Positions 17,817 to 28,499 of a stretch of DNA of 64,000 nucleotides are shown here, one piece after another (within the stretch, counting starts at the first letter, position 1; each line of letters opens with the position of its first letter). The notes below the pieces were generated by a model that searched no databases, was not told the DNA's origin, and worked only from the letters and a program-made list of their open reading frames with translations. The position numbers were made by a program, and so were the translations under genes. Source of the stretch: Pollutimonas sp. M17 (lineage in GTDB: Bacteria; Pseudomonadota; Gammaproteobacteria; Burkholderiales; Burkholderiaceae_B). The stretch is taken from assembly GCF_025836975.1 (NCBI RefSeq), contig NZ_CP107548.1, positions 3,100,001 through 3,164,000 of the forward strand, written 5' to 3'.

Positions 17817-19057
17817 GCGCGCAGGGCAATACCCTGGAAGTCTGGTTGGATGATGATCTCGGCCCTGCACACCAAGTCGGCACGCTCGCCCATGACCGCG
17901 GCCAGATCCGCTTCCGTTACGAACGTGATTGGCTACGAGACCCTCGCGCCTTCGCGCTGGACCCTGACCTCTCTCTGGACGAACACCCCTTCTTTCCCAA
18001 GCCTGAACTAGGCAACTTCGGCATCTTCCTGGATTCGTCACCAGACCGATGGGGACAAACACTGATGAAGCGGCGCGAGGCCCTACAGGCAAAGGATGAG
18101 CAACGCTCTCCTCGCACGTTGTACGCCTGGGACTTCCTGATCGGCGTGCAAGACCTCACGCGCCAAGGCGCCCTGCGCTTTCGCCGGCCAGGTACGGAAG
18201 CGTTTCTTGGCGACGAGAAAATGGCGGCACCGCCTGTAACGACGCTACGAGAGTTGGAAGCCGTGGCATACCAGCTCAGCAACCGGCGTATCGACGATCT
18301 AGATGCACTACGCAAATGGCTCGCCGTGCTTGTCGCACCTGGCGCGTCTTTGGGCGGAGCAAGGCCAAAGGCCAACTTTACTGAAACCGACGGCTCACTG
18401 TGGATCGGCAAGTTCCCAGCCAAGGATGACGATCGAGACGTCGGAGCTTGGGAATATGTCGTTCACCAACTCGCCCGAAAAGCGGGGATAGACGTACCGC
18501 CTGCGAAGCTCATCAAGCTAAACAACGACTTCCATACCTTCTGCGTCCAAAGGTTCGATCGCGCCAACGGTTCGCGACGCTTCTATGCCTCGGCGATGAC
18601 ATTGCTTCGCAAGACGCAAAGTGAAGGTACGAGCTATCTGGAATTGGCGCAGTTCATTCGCGCTCAGGGGGATGCCGAGCATGCGGATGCGGACTTGGAA
18701 CAGCTATTTCGCCGCGTGGCGTTCAACGTCGCGGTCGGCAACCGAGACGACCACCTTCGAAATCACGGATTCGTGCTTGGCAAGACAGGATGGAGACTTG
18801 CACCCGCGTTCGACGTCAATCCGAATATCGACAAGGCGGAACATGTATTGAATATCGACGACGTCGACAATCGACCTAGCCTAAAGACCGTCCTCAGCAC
18901 GGCCGCATTTTATGGGCTGAACGATGTACAAGCTCGGCAAATTGTGGTTGAGGTAGCCATGGCTGTCGATCGTTGGCAGGGCGCTGCTCGTCGGACGGGC
19001 ATTAGCGCTGCGGATATTGATTTGACTGCAGGGGCGTTTTCGGCAAACAAAACATAG
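17813..19057 (+). CDS. HipA-family serine/threonine kinase toxin
   Basis: 414 aa, near the E. coli HipA length (440). It shows the HipA N-terminal subdomain (QIRFRYERDWLRDPRAFALD), the flexible glycine-rich loop GASLGGARPKANFT carrying the Ser region, and the catalytic motif VGNRDDHLRNHGFVL around residues 305-320, followed by APAFDVNP, the metal-binding DFD-like site. HipA kinases phosphorylate glutamyl-tRNA synthetase or other tRNA synthetases, halting translation. The target here is unknown. Coupled to the antitoxin by a 4-bp overlap. Confidence 0.9.
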   Translation: MSAQGNTLEVWLDDDLGPAHQVGTLAHDRGQIRFRYERDWLRDPRAFALDPDLSLDEHPFFPKPELGNFGIFLDSSPDRWGQTLMKRREALQAKDEQRSPRTLYAWDFLIGVQDLTRQGALRFRRPGTEAFLGDEKMAAPPVTTLRELEAVAYQLSNRRIDDLDALRKWLAVLVAPGASLGGARPKANFTETDGSLWIGKFPAKDDDRDVGAWEYVVHQLARKAGIDVPPAKLIKLNNDFHTFCVQRFDRANGSRRFYASAMTLLRKTQSEGTSYLELAQFIRAQGDAEHADADLEQLFRRVAFNVAVGNRDDHLRNHGFVLGKTGWRLAPAFDVNPNIDKAEHVLNIDDVDNRPSLKTVLSTAAFYGLNDVQARQIVVEVAMAVDRWQGAARRTGISAADIDLTAGAFSANKT

Positions 19058-19069
19058 AGAAGAAGGCAG

Positions 19070-19244
19070 CCGTGCGAATGGCTGCTTTCGGCCAAGCCTG
19101 CACGATGGTCGGGTACTTGGCGCCCCATTGACCCTCGGCAAAGACCTGCAAAGCCATTTGCGCTTCTTTTTCGCTGGCGGCGGCATAGATGGGCCGCAGT
19201 GCCCGGGAAACGAGTTTGTGATCTTCAAGCCGGTGTAAATATCC
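19070..19244 (-). pseudogene. IS256-family transposase C-terminal remnant
   Basis: The complement encodes LVSRALRPIYAAASEKEAQ, then FAEGQWGAKYPTIVQAW. This is the conserved segment near the end of IS256 transposases (family pattern: RxIYxAxT, WGxKYPxIVxxW). Both ends of the gene and the inverted repeats are missing, and the frame runs into the 3' end of the toxin gene. It marks an old insertion next to hipBA. Confidence 0.7.
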
Positions 19245-19536
19245 TTACGCCATGGCACTTAGCCTCAACCCTTCACGAGACAAAACCTATTACTTCCAAA
19301 GCTGAAGCTGTGCATATGAACAATAGGCTTTCATCTACCAACAACCTGGCAGCTCTTCTTACAAAGCTATCCAACTCGCAGCCTTACCGTCCCTGGAAAT
19401 TCTTTCGCTTGCCCGGAAGCGCTGAGGTCTGATCACATCAGGGCCTTGACTCAACGTGACAGGGACTGTGCGAACCGTATTTGGGGGATGGCCACTCTTT
19501 CTCCGCATATGGCGAAGAGTCCATTGCTGAAATTCT

Positions 19537-19610
19537 TGGAGCGGGTGAAGGGAATCGAACCCTCGTATGCAGCTTGGGAAGCTGCCGTTCTACCATTGAA
19601 CTACACCCGC
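19537..19610 (-). tRNA. tRNA-Gly (anticodon CCC)
   Basis: The complement folds as a standard tRNA. Acceptor arms GCGGGTG and CACCCGC pair, the anticodon stem GCAGC/GCTGC encloses the loop TTCCCAA (anticodon CCC), and the T-loop is GGTTCGATTCC. The CCA end is encoded (TGG at 19537-19539 on the plus strand). It decodes GGG. Confidence 0.95.
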
Positions 19611-19738
19611 CTGGATGGCCGTTCCGGAAATCGGAAGGGTTTGCATTATAGCGCCCTGCCTGCATCTTTTGCGCTGGCCCTACAATTGCTTGCGGTTGCC
19701 GCATGAAATAAGCGGCGGCAATCACTACAATTCAGGCT

Positions 19739-21525
<1,787 letters not shown>

Positions 21526-21574
21526 AGGATGCGGCACAGGCCCTATTCAAAGTTTTCAGCAGGATTATTCAAGA

Positions 21575-21775
21575 ATGAACATCACCCTCAATGGCAAACC
21601 GATGCAGCTCGATCAGGTCAATACCATTGCCGAACTGGTCGCGCACCTGGGCTACCAGGACAAGCGCATCGCCGTGGAGCGCAACGGCAACATCGTGCCC
21701 AAAAGCCAGCACGGCCAGACCGGCCTGGCCGATGGCGACCAGCTGGAAATTGTCGTCGCCGTGGGGGGCGGCTGA
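21575..21775 (+). CDS. thiS: Sulfur carrier protein ThiS
   Basis: 66 aa. Ubiquitin-like fold with the invariant C-terminal Gly-Gly (VVAVGGG) that is thiocarboxylated to deliver sulfur for the thiazole ring of thiamine. The start MNITLNGKP at 21575 is 49 bp after pip. thiG does not follow, so the partner synthase must be elsewhere, which is somewhat unusual because thiS-thiG are normally adjacent. Confidence 0.9.
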   Translation: MNITLNGKPMQLDQVNTIAELVAHLGYQDKRIAVERNGNIVPKSQHGQTGLADGDQLEIVVAVGGG

Positions 21776-21861
21776 TCAATCCGCCATTCCGGCCCGCGCC
21801 GAAGGTTGATAAGGCCCGCCCGCTCCGGCCGTAGACGCCTTCCGGGCGAATGCACAAGGCA

Positions 21862-21884
21862 GCAGGGCGGCTGGACCGCCCTGC
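21862..21884. terminator. GC-rich hairpin between thiS and ffh
   Basis: Perfect repeat GCAGGGCGG-CTGGA-CCGCCCTGC between the convergent genes. No T-run follows on either strand. Confidence 0.55.
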
Positions 21885-21891
21885 CGGCAAT

Positions 21892-23307
21892 CTAGCGGAA
21901 TCCGCCGAAGCCGCCCTTGCCCAGGCCTTTCAAGCCACCCATGGCACGCATCATCTTGGCCATGCCGCCCTTTTTCATCTGCTTCATCATGCCCTGCATC
22001 TGATCGTATTGGGTCAGCAGGCGGTTGACTTCTTGCACGGGCACGCCCGCGCCCGCAGCGATGCGGCGCTTGCGCGAGGCTTTCAGCAATTCAGGCTTGG
22101 CACGCTCGGCCGGCGTCATGGAGTTCAGGATGCCTTCGCTGCGGCGCAGCTGCTTTTCGGCCTGGCCGCCTTGCAGCTGGCCCGCCGCCTGGGCAAACTG
22201 GGCCGGCAGCTTTTCCAGCAGCGAGCCCATGTCGCCCATCTTCTTGACCTGCTGCAGCTGCTCGCGAAAGTCGTTCAGGTCGAAACGCGAACCCGACTTG
22301 ATCTTGGCCGCCAGCTTCTCGGCCTCGGCCACATCGATGTTCTTCTGCGCCTGCTCCACCAGGGCGACGATGTCGCCCATGCCTAGCACGCGCTGCGCCA
22401 TGCGCTCGGGGTGGAAAGGCTCCAGGCCGTCCAGCTTTTCGGACACGCCGACAAACTTAAGGGGCTTGCCCGTGACATGGCGCACCGACAAGGCCGCGCC
22501 GCCGCGCGCATCGCCGTCCAACTTGGTCAGCACCACACCGGTCAGCGGCAGGGCGTCGGCAAAGGCGCGCGCCACGTTGACCGCGTCCTGTCCCTGCATG
22601 GCGTCCACCACGAACAGGGTCTCGATGGGGTTCAGCAGGTCATGCAGCGCGCGGATTTCGCGCATCATGGCCTCGTCCACGCCCAGGCGGCCGGCCGTAT
22701 CGACGATCAGCACGTCGTAATGGTGCTTCCGGGCATGATCCAGCGCCGCGTGGGCGATCTGCTCGGGCTTCTGCGAGGCGTCGGACGGCAGGAAATCCAC
22801 CTTGACCTGCGCCGCCACGGTTTTCAGCTGCTCGATGGCGGCCGGGCGATAGACGTCGGCGCTGACCACAAGCACTTTCTTTTTACCCGTCTTGCGGCCG
22901 TTCTGGATGTGGCCGCCCTCGGCCAGCCATTTGGCCAGCTTGCCGGTGGTGGTGGTCTTGCCGGCCCCCTGCAGGCCCGCCATCAGTATGACGGCGGGCG
23001 GCTGGGCGGCCAGGGAAAGCTCGCCGGCCTCGTCACCCAGGTCGCCGCCCATGAGCGCGGTCAGCTCCTTGTGCACCACGCCCACCAGCGCCTGGCCCGG
23101 ATTCAGGCTGCCGACCACGTCCTGGCCCAGTGCGCGTTCTTTCACGCGGGCCACAAAATCGCGCACCACGGGCAAAGCCACGTCGGCCTCCAGCAAGGCC
23201 ATGCGCACCTCGCGCAGCATGTCTTGCGTATTGGCTTCGGTTAAACGGGCCTCGCCGCGCATTGTTTTGACAACGCGCGATAAACGCTGGGTCAGATTGT
23301 CGAGCAT
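21892..23307 (-). CDS. ffh: Signal recognition particle protein Ffh
   Basis: 471 aa. N domain, then GTPase motifs GLQGAGKTTTTGKLA (G1), DTAGRLGVDE (G3) and TKLDGDARGG (G4), then the Met-rich M domain ending MKQMKKGGMAKMMRAMGGLK. It binds 4.5S RNA and signal sequences and targets nascent membrane proteins to FtsY and SecYEG. Divergent from the CcsA-like gene. Confidence 0.97.
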   Translation of the reverse strand: MLDNLTQRLSRVVKTMRGEARLTEANTQDMLREVRMALLEADVALPVVRDFVARVKERALGQDVVGSLNPGQALVGVVHKELTALMGGDLGDEAGELSLAAQPPAVILMAGLQGAGKTTTTGKLAKWLAEGGHIQNGRKTGKKKVLVVSADVYRPAAIEQLKTVAAQVKVDFLPSDASQKPEQIAHAALDHARKHHYDVLIVDTAGRLGVDEAMMREIRALHDLLNPIETLFVVDAMQGQDAVNVARAFADALPLTGVVLTKLDGDARGGAALSVRHVTGKPLKFVGVSEKLDGLEPFHPERMAQRVLGMGDIVALVEQAQKNIDVAEAEKLAAKIKSGSRFDLNDFREQLQQVKKMGDMGSLLEKLPAQFAQAAGQLQGGQAEKQLRRSEGILNSMTPAERAKPELLKASRKRRIAAGAGVPVQEVNRLLTQYDQMQGMMKQMKKGGMAKMMRAMGGLKGLGKGGFGGFR

Positions 23308-23408
23308 AAGGATGGTTTCGCTTAAACTAATTGATCTTTCGGTATACGGACTAAAATAGTCCGATTCAGGGGCGTGCCCCGAACTGCATAACGAGAACTT
23401 AAGGGACT

Positions 23409-24251
23409 ATGTCTGCAGGCATTGTATTTCACTTGCTGGCGGCTCTGGCGTACGCCGTGCTGGCTCTCTCGCTTTGGCGCCCTTTGACCCGGGGCGGCGA
23501 ACAGGTCAGCACCGGAAAAGTACGGCGCGTATGCCTGGCCAGCACCATCGTGCTGCATGGCATAGGCCTGGCGCAGGCCATCGTGCCCGATCACACCCTG
23601 GTGCTGAGTTGGGCGCTGGCCCTTTCGGCCGCGGTCTGGCTGGGCATGGTGGTGTTCTGGCTGGAAAGCCTGGTCATGCGCATAGACGGCCTGCTGCTTA
23701 TTCTACTCCCTGCCTCGGCCATCGCTTCGGCGCTGGCCGGCCTGTTTCCCATGGGGCACGTCGTCGCCCATGCCGGCAGCGAATGGCTGCGGGTGCACCT
23801 GCTGATCGCCCTGACGGCCTATGGCCTGATCACCGTGGCCGCCCTTCAGGCCATGCTCATGACCGCGCTGGACCGCCAGCTTCACCGGCCCGTGGAACCC
23901 GTGGCCACGCGCACCACGCTGAATCGCGCGCTGGACTCCATGCCGCCGCTGCTCCTGCAGGAAGTCCTGCTGTTCCGCCTCATCTGGATAGGCTTCGCCG
24001 TCCTGACGCTGACCGTCATCACGGGCGCCATCGTATCGCTGCGCCTGACCACCGACCTGGTTCCCATGGACCACAAGACCATCTTCACGCTGCTGTCCTG
24101 GCTGACTTTCGGCGGCCTGCTGATCGGCCGCTACACGCGCGGATGGCGCGGACGCATCGCTCTACGCTGGACGCTGGTCGGCTTCGCCTTCCTGCTGCTG
24201 GCCTACACCGGCAGCCGCTTCGTGCTCGACGTCATTCTGCAACGAGGTTAA
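23409..24251 (+). CDS. CcsA/HemX-like inner-membrane protein (cytochrome c assembly family)
   Basis: 280 aa with about eight hydrophobic helices. It has the family pattern HVVAHAGSEWLRVHLLIALTAYG in the middle and LTVITGAIVSLR plus FTLLSWLTFGGLLIGRYT later, with conserved histidines. It matches the short YpjD-type CcsA-domain proteins found beside ffh in beta- and gamma-proteobacteria. Haem handling in c-type cytochrome maturation is the family theme, but this subgroup is not proven to do it. Confidence 0.85.
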   Translation: MSAGIVFHLLAALAYAVLALSLWRPLTRGGEQVSTGKVRRVCLASTIVLHGIGLAQAIVPDHTLVLSWALALSAAVWLGMVVFWLESLVMRIDGLLLILLPASAIASALAGLFPMGHVVAHAGSEWLRVHLLIALTAYGLITVAALQAMLMTALDRQLHRPVEPVATRTTLNRALDSMPPLLLQEVLLFRLIWIGFAVLTLTVITGAIVSLRLTTDLVPMDHKTIFTLLSWLTFGGLLIGRYTRGWRGRIALRWTLVGFAFLLLAYTGSRFVLDVILQRG

Positions 24252-24252
24252 T

Positions 24253-24513
24253 GTGGGAAAAATACTGTTCTGGGTAGTGGTCATCATCGGCGGCCTGCTG
24301 GCCGCGCGCGTCCTGGCGCATTACAACGCGCAAGATCGGGCGGACAATCGCGAAGCTAAACCGATCAAGCGGCGCCGCAGCGAAAAGAAGCCGCTTGAAT
24401 CCATGGTGCGCTGCGAGCATTGCGGCATACACCTGCCTCGGTCTGAAGCCGTCATGGCCAATGGCCGCATCTGGTGCAGCCAGGATCACGCCAAGCTGGG
24501 CGTGCGCCAGTGA
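24253..24513 (+). CDS. PP0621-family small zinc-ribbon membrane protein
   Basis: 86 aa from the GTG at 24253, one base after the preceding stop. One N-terminal membrane helix (ILFWVVVIIGGLLAARV), a basic linker, then VRCEHCGIHLPRSEAV and WCSQDHAK, a four-ligand zinc-binding pattern characteristic of the PP0621 family. Its function is unknown. It sits regularly between the CcsA-like gene and ampD, and its stop overlaps the ampD start. Confidence 0.82.
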   Translation: MGKILFWVVVIIGGLLAARVLAHYNAQDRADNREAKPIKRRRSEKKPLESMVRCEHCGIHLPRSEAVMANGRIWCSQDHAKLGVRQ

Positions 24514-25091
24514 CTGCACTGGTTCTGGATCGCCACGGCTGGCTCAAGCCGCAAGCAGGCGTCATCCATACGCCCTCGCCGAATCACGATGACAGGCCCA
24601 GCCCCGACGACGTAACGCTGCTGGTCATGCACAACATCAGCCTGCCGCCCGGCGTCTTCGGCGGCCCGGAAGTCGCCGGCCTGTTCACCAATACCCTGGA
24701 CTACGGCTCCCACCCCTGGCTGGACCGCCTGCGCGGCCTGCGCGTATCGGCGCATTTCTTCCTGCGGCGGGACGGCGGCATCGTGCAGTTCGTATCCACG
24801 AAAAAGCGCGCCTGGCACGCCGGGGTATCGTCATTCGACGGGCGCGAGCGCTGCAACGACTTTTCGATCGGCATCGAAATGGAGGGCACCGACACCCTGC
24901 CCTATGCCAACGAACAGTATCAAACCTTGCGCGCCCTGGTGCCGGCGCTGCGCGTGCAGCATCCATTGAAGGCCGTGCGCGGCCATGAGCACATCGCCCC
25001 CGGCCGAAAGACCGACCCCGGGCCGGCCTTCGACTGGCGGCGCTTCGGCCGCGAAACCGGCTGGCCCGCCCGGCAGATGCCGCCAGCCTGA
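24510..25091 (+). CDS. ampD: 1,6-anhydro-N-acetylmuramyl-L-alanine amidase AmpD
   Basis: 193 aa from the GTG at 24510, overlapping the previous stop (GTGA). Amidase_2 fold with zinc ligands His41 (LVMHNISLPP), the His in VRGHEHIAPGRKTDPG and the Asp of that motif, and the acidic GIEMEGTD. It cleaves anhydromuropeptides in the cytoplasm during cell-wall recycling and thereby influences AmpR-controlled beta-lactamase in species that have it. Confidence 0.94.
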   Translation: MTALVLDRHGWLKPQAGVIHTPSPNHDDRPSPDDVTLLVMHNISLPPGVFGGPEVAGLFTNTLDYGSHPWLDRLRGLRVSAHFFLRRDGGIVQFVSTKKRAWHAGVSSFDGRERCNDFSIGIEMEGTDTLPYANEQYQTLRALVPALRVQHPLKAVRGHEHIAPGRKTDPGPAFDWRRFGRETGWPARQMPPA

Positions 25092-25214
25092 ACAGACGCC
25101 GGATTCCGGGCACGGCCACAGCAGGAATCGGACAGGCCATGCGGCATGCAGGCCAGCCCTCTGGCACCCCTGAGCGATTGCAAGACCGCCCCTTTGCCAA
25201 GCGTCCGTAACTAT

Positions 25215-25250
25215 AAAAAAGCCCGCCCTTGCCACGATAAGGGCACGGGC
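25215..25250 (-). terminator. Rho-independent terminator of htpG
   Basis: On the complement, stem GCCCGTGCCCTT pairs with AAGGGCGGGC (one bulge) and is followed by TTTTTT at 25220-25215. It lies 22 bp after the htpG stop. The plus-strand side lacks a T-run, so ampD is not clearly served. Confidence 0.8.
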
Positions 25251-25272
25251 GGACTCCGGTTCTCTCTGCTAC

Positions 25273-27180
25273 TTATTTATTCAGCAGCAGGCGATTCATG
25301 CGCTTCACGAAAGCCGCCGGGTCCGACAGGCTGGCGCCTTCGGCCAGCATGGCCTGATCCAGCAGCAGCAAGGACCATTCGCCGAAATCCGCATCCGGCG
25401 CATCCTGAACCCGCGCGATCAAGGCATGCTCGGGATTGATCTCCAGAATGGGTTTGACCTCGGGCGCCGCCTGGCCCGCCGCCTGAAGCATGCGCAGCAG
25501 ATGCGGGCTAAGCTCGTGCTCGTCGACCACCACGCAGGCGGGCGAGTCCACCAGGCGCCCGGTCACGCGCACTTCCTTCACCTTGTCGCCCAGCGAGGAC
25601 TTCAGGCGCTCGACCAAAGGCTTGAAGGTCTCGGCCACCTCGGCCTGGTGCTTCTTTTCCTCTTCGTCGGCCAACTGGTCCAGGTCCAGCCCGCCCTTGG
25701 CGATGGAGACCAGCGCCTTGCCGTCGAAGTCGCGCAGGTAGGACAGCATCCATTCATCCACGCGGTCCGACAGCAGCAGGACTTCCAGCCCCTTCTTGCG
25801 GAAGATCTCCAGATGCGGGCTGTTGCTGGCGGCGGCGAAGGAATCGGCGCTGACGTAGTAGATCTTGTCCTGGCCTTCCTTCATGCGCGACACATAGTCG
25901 GCCAGCGACACCGTCTGGGCCGAGCCCTCGGCCTGAGTGGAGGCAAAACGCAGCAGCTTGGCGATGCGTTCCTTGTTGGCGGCATCCTCGCCCGTGCCCT
26001 CTTTAAGCACCTGCCCGAATTCCTTCCAGAAATCGGCGTACTGCTCGGGCTTGTTCTCGGCCAGGTCTTCCAGCAAAGACAAAATGCGTTTGGCCGAGCC
26101 TTCGCGTATTACGCGCACGTCGCGGCTTTCCTGCAGGATCTCGCGCGACACGTTCAGCGGCAGGTCGGCCGAATCGATCACGCCACGCACAAAGCGCAGA
26201 TAAGTGGGCAGCAGCTGCTCGGCGTCGTCCATGATGAACACCCGCTTCACATACAGCTTGACCCCGCGCCGCCCTTCGCGATCCCACAGGTCCATGGGCG
26301 CATGCTTGGGGATGTACAGCAGCTGCGTGTATTCGCTGCGCCCTTCCACCCGGTTGTGCGTCCAGGCCAGCGGATCGTCGTAATCGTGCCCGATATGCTT
26401 GTAGAATTCTTGATACTGCTCGTCGCTGATGTCCGACTTGGACCGCGTCCACAAGGCATTGGCCTGGTTCACGGTTTCCCATTCGTTCTTCTTGACCTGC
26501 TCGGACTTCTCGGCGTCCCACTCTTCCTTCTGCATCTGGATGGGCAGCGAGATATGGTCGGAATAGCGGCGCAGCACCTCGCGCAGCTTCCAGCCGCTAA
26601 GGAAATCGTCTTCGTCCTCGCGCAGGTACAGCGTGACCGAGGTGCCGCGATCGGCTTTTTCCACTTGCGTGATGGAAAATTCGCCCTGGCCGTCGGACTC
26701 CCACAGGATGGCGTCGGTCTCGGCCACACCGGCGCGGCGGCTCAGCACCGACACCTTCTTGGCCACGATGAACGACGAATAGAAACCCACGCCGAACTGG
26801 CCGATAAGCTGCGCGTCCTTCTGCTTGTCGCCGGTCAGTTGCGAGAAGAATTCCTTGGTGCCCGAGCGTGCGATGGTGCCCAGATTGGCCACCGCCTCGT
26901 CGCGCGTCATGCCGATGCCGTTGTCGGATATCGTGACCGTGCGCTGGTCCTTGTCGTATTCCACGCGTATGCGCAGGTCGGAATCGCCCTGGAACAGATC
27001 GGGATTGTCGATGGCCTCGAAGCGAAGCTTGTCGCAGGCGTCGGAGGCATTGGAAACCAGCTCGCGCAGGAAAATTTCTTTATTGCTGTACAGCGAATGG
27101 ATCATCAGATGCAGCAGCTGCTTTACTTCGGCCTGAAAGCCCAAGGTTTCCGAATTGGCGTGTGTGTCGGTTTGAGTCAT
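25273..27180 (-). CDS. htpG: Molecular chaperone HtpG (Hsp90)
   Basis: 635 aa, the usual bacterial Hsp90 length. GHKL ATPase motifs appear in order: [41 protein letters not shown]. Then the middle domain with [16 protein letters not shown] and [12 protein letters not shown], and a C-terminal dimerisation domain. Cytoplasmic chaperone, usually heat-shock controlled. A sigma-32-type promoter was not identified with confidence upstream of 27180. Confidence 0.97.
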   Translation of the reverse strand: MTQTDTHANSETLGFQAEVKQLLHLMIHSLYSNKEIFLRELVSNASDACDKLRFEAIDNPDLFQGDSDLRIRVEYDKDQRTVTISDNGIGMTRDEAVANLGTIARSGTKEFFSQLTGDKQKDAQLIGQFGVGFYSSFIVAKKVSVLSRRAGVAETDAILWESDGQGEFSITQVEKADRGTSVTLYLREDEDDFLSGWKLREVLRRYSDHISLPIQMQKEEWDAEKSEQVKKNEWETVNQANALWTRSKSDISDEQYQEFYKHIGHDYDDPLAWTHNRVEGRSEYTQLLYIPKHAPMDLWDREGRRGVKLYVKRVFIMDDAEQLLPTYLRFVRGVIDSADLPLNVSREILQESRDVRVIREGSAKRILSLLEDLAENKPEQYADFWKEFGQVLKEGTGEDAANKERIAKLLRFASTQAEGSAQTVSLADYVSRMKEGQDKIYYVSADSFAAASNSPHLEIFRKKGLEVLLLSDRVDEWMLSYLRDFDGKALVSIAKGGLDLDQLADEEEKKHQAEVAETFKPLVERLKSSLGDKVKEVRVTGRLVDSPACVVVDEHELSPHLLRMLQAAGQAAPEVKPILEINPEHALIARVQDAPDADFGEWSLLLLDQAMLAEGASLSDPAAFVKRMNRLLLNK

Positions 27181-27334
27181 GGTCCAACCTGGATAAAAAT
27201 AGTCAATAAAACAATTATTTAGTCGATTTTTTTGCGTCTCGCGCTGCGTAGCGGCAGCGTCGACGGCTGCTTATCTCATTTAAATGGGGGTGCCCGGGCC
27301 GATTTTCAAGCGTGCGGCCGCATCCGGAAAACCC

Positions 27335-27376
27335 CTTGTTACACCCGAAAACAAGCGGATGGTGTACGGTTACACC
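27335..27376 (+). promoter_or_regulatory. Candidate operator region of the nor operon
   Basis: Two inverted repeats: CTTGTT-N9-AACAAG (27335-27355) and GGTGTA-CGGT-TACACC (27361-27376). GTTACACC occurs twice (27338 and 27369), 31 bp apart, about three helical turns. Neither is a textbook Fnr/Dnr (TTGAT-N4-ATCAA) site, so the regulator is unknown; nitric oxide sensing is inferred from the operon. Confidence 0.45.
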
Positions 27377-27449
27377 ACGACTGAAAGTACGAGCAGATAG
27401 TTCGGTCTTTGTATCCAGGTTATTCGGCCCAGAACAAAGGAGTGCGATC

Positions 27450-27575
27450 GTGCAAGCTTTAGCGCTTTTCAATGTATTGAAAATAATCGGACTTGTCGTC
27501 CTCGTACTGATGGCCGCGGCCATCGGCTATGCGGGCATCATCGGGATCAGCTACTGGTCCGGCATCGGCGTCTGA
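27450..27575 (+). CDS. 41-codon single-helix membrane protein at the head of the nor operon
   Basis: GTG at 27450 with AAAGGAG ideally placed upstream. The product is 41 aa, almost entirely one membrane helix (LKIIGLVVLVLMAAAIGYAG) with a short GISYWSGIGV tail. The norC gene begins 14 bp after its stop and the next ribosome site lies between them, so it is cotranscribed. It may be a small accessory subunit of the NO reductase. I know no named family for it. Confidence 0.6.
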   Translation: MQALALFNVLKIIGLVVLVLMAAAIGYAGIIGISYWSGIGV

Positions 27576-27588
27576 CACGGAGGCCGCC

Positions 27589-28458
27589 ATGAATAAACGC
27601 CAGACCCGTGTCTTCGCCATTGCGTCCACCGCCATCGCCTCGCTTATTTTCCTGGGGCTTACGCTGGACAGCCACCGCCAGTTTCCCAAACTGACCAACT
27701 CCGATTCCATCACCGAAGAAGTCGTACGCGGGCAGAACGTCTGGCACGCCTACAACTGCATCAACTGCCATACGATATTCGGGGAAGGCGCCTACTACGC
27801 GCCCGACCTGACCAAAATCACCCAGCACCGCGGCGCCCCTTACCTGACCGCCTTCCTGAAAGATCCCACCCAATTCTACGACGAGCAAAAGCATCGCCGG
27901 CTGATGCCCAACCTGAACATGAAGGACCAGGAAATCGCCGACGTCATCGCCTTCATGGACTGGGTCAGCAAGGTCGACAATCAGGGCTGGCCGCCCCGGC
28001 CCATACTGGTGACCGGCAGTTCCATACCCGGCACCGACCTGAGCATCGCGCAGCAGGACGAAAGCGGCGTGGCCCAGGACAGCACCGGCCTGCCCCCGGG
28101 CACCCGTCCCGTCAGCAGCGCCAACGACCCCATCGCCCTTGGCCAGGCATTGTTCCGCACCGTCGTGCCCACCTGTTCGGCCTGTCATTCCACGGCGCCC
28201 GGCGTGAACCTGGCCGGCCCGACTCTGGCCAACCTGGTCGCCACCGCCGAAAAGACCCTGGCTTCGCCCGATTACAAGGGCAAGGCCAAGACCGTGGAGG
28301 AGTACATAAGGGAATCCATCGTCGAGCCCAGCGCCTATCTGCACCCGGGGCCCATGTACTCGGCCAATGGCGTGTCCTTCATGCCGCCGTCCTACGGCAA
28401 GGACCTGAGCGAAGAGCAGATCGATCAACTGGTCGCCTATCTGGCGTCGTTCAAATAA
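27589..28458 (+). CDS. norC: Nitric oxide reductase cytochrome subunit NorC with extra C-terminal cytochrome c domain
   Basis: 289 aa from the ATG at 27589 (an upstream in-frame ATG overlaps the small membrane gene). The N-terminal membrane anchor (residues 8-24) and first haem site CINCH at about 57, with the TIFGEGAYYAPDL motif and PNLNM, are the classic NorC module. NorC usually ends near 150 aa. Here a second cytochrome domain follows with CSACH near residue 196 and a probable axial Met in NGVSFMPPS. It should pass electrons to NorB. Confidence 0.88.
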   Translation: MNKRQTRVFAIASTAIASLIFLGLTLDSHRQFPKLTNSDSITEEVVRGQNVWHAYNCINCHTIFGEGAYYAPDLTKITQHRGAPYLTAFLKDPTQFYDEQKHRRLMPNLNMKDQEIADVIAFMDWVSKVDNQGWPPRPILVTGSSIPGTDLSIAQQDESGVAQDSTGLPPGTRPVSSANDPIALGQALFRTVVPTCSACHSTAPGVNLAGPTLANLVATAEKTLASPDYKGKAKTVEEYIRESIVEPSAYLHPGPMYSANGVSFMPPSYGKDLSEEQIDQLVAYLASFK

Positions 28459-28499
28459 CGGCTTAGCTTATACGGAACAGCCACATTCCAGGAGTCGCC

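Noticed and set aside
22411-23244. 277-codon frame antisense to ffh
   Set aside because: No start signal or motif; ffh is fully conserved on the other strand.
25426-27222. 598-codon open frame antisense to htpG
   Set aside because: It mirrors htpG in GC-rich codons, has no ribosome site or domain, and its His/Gln/Leu-rich composition is typical of reverse-strand shadows.
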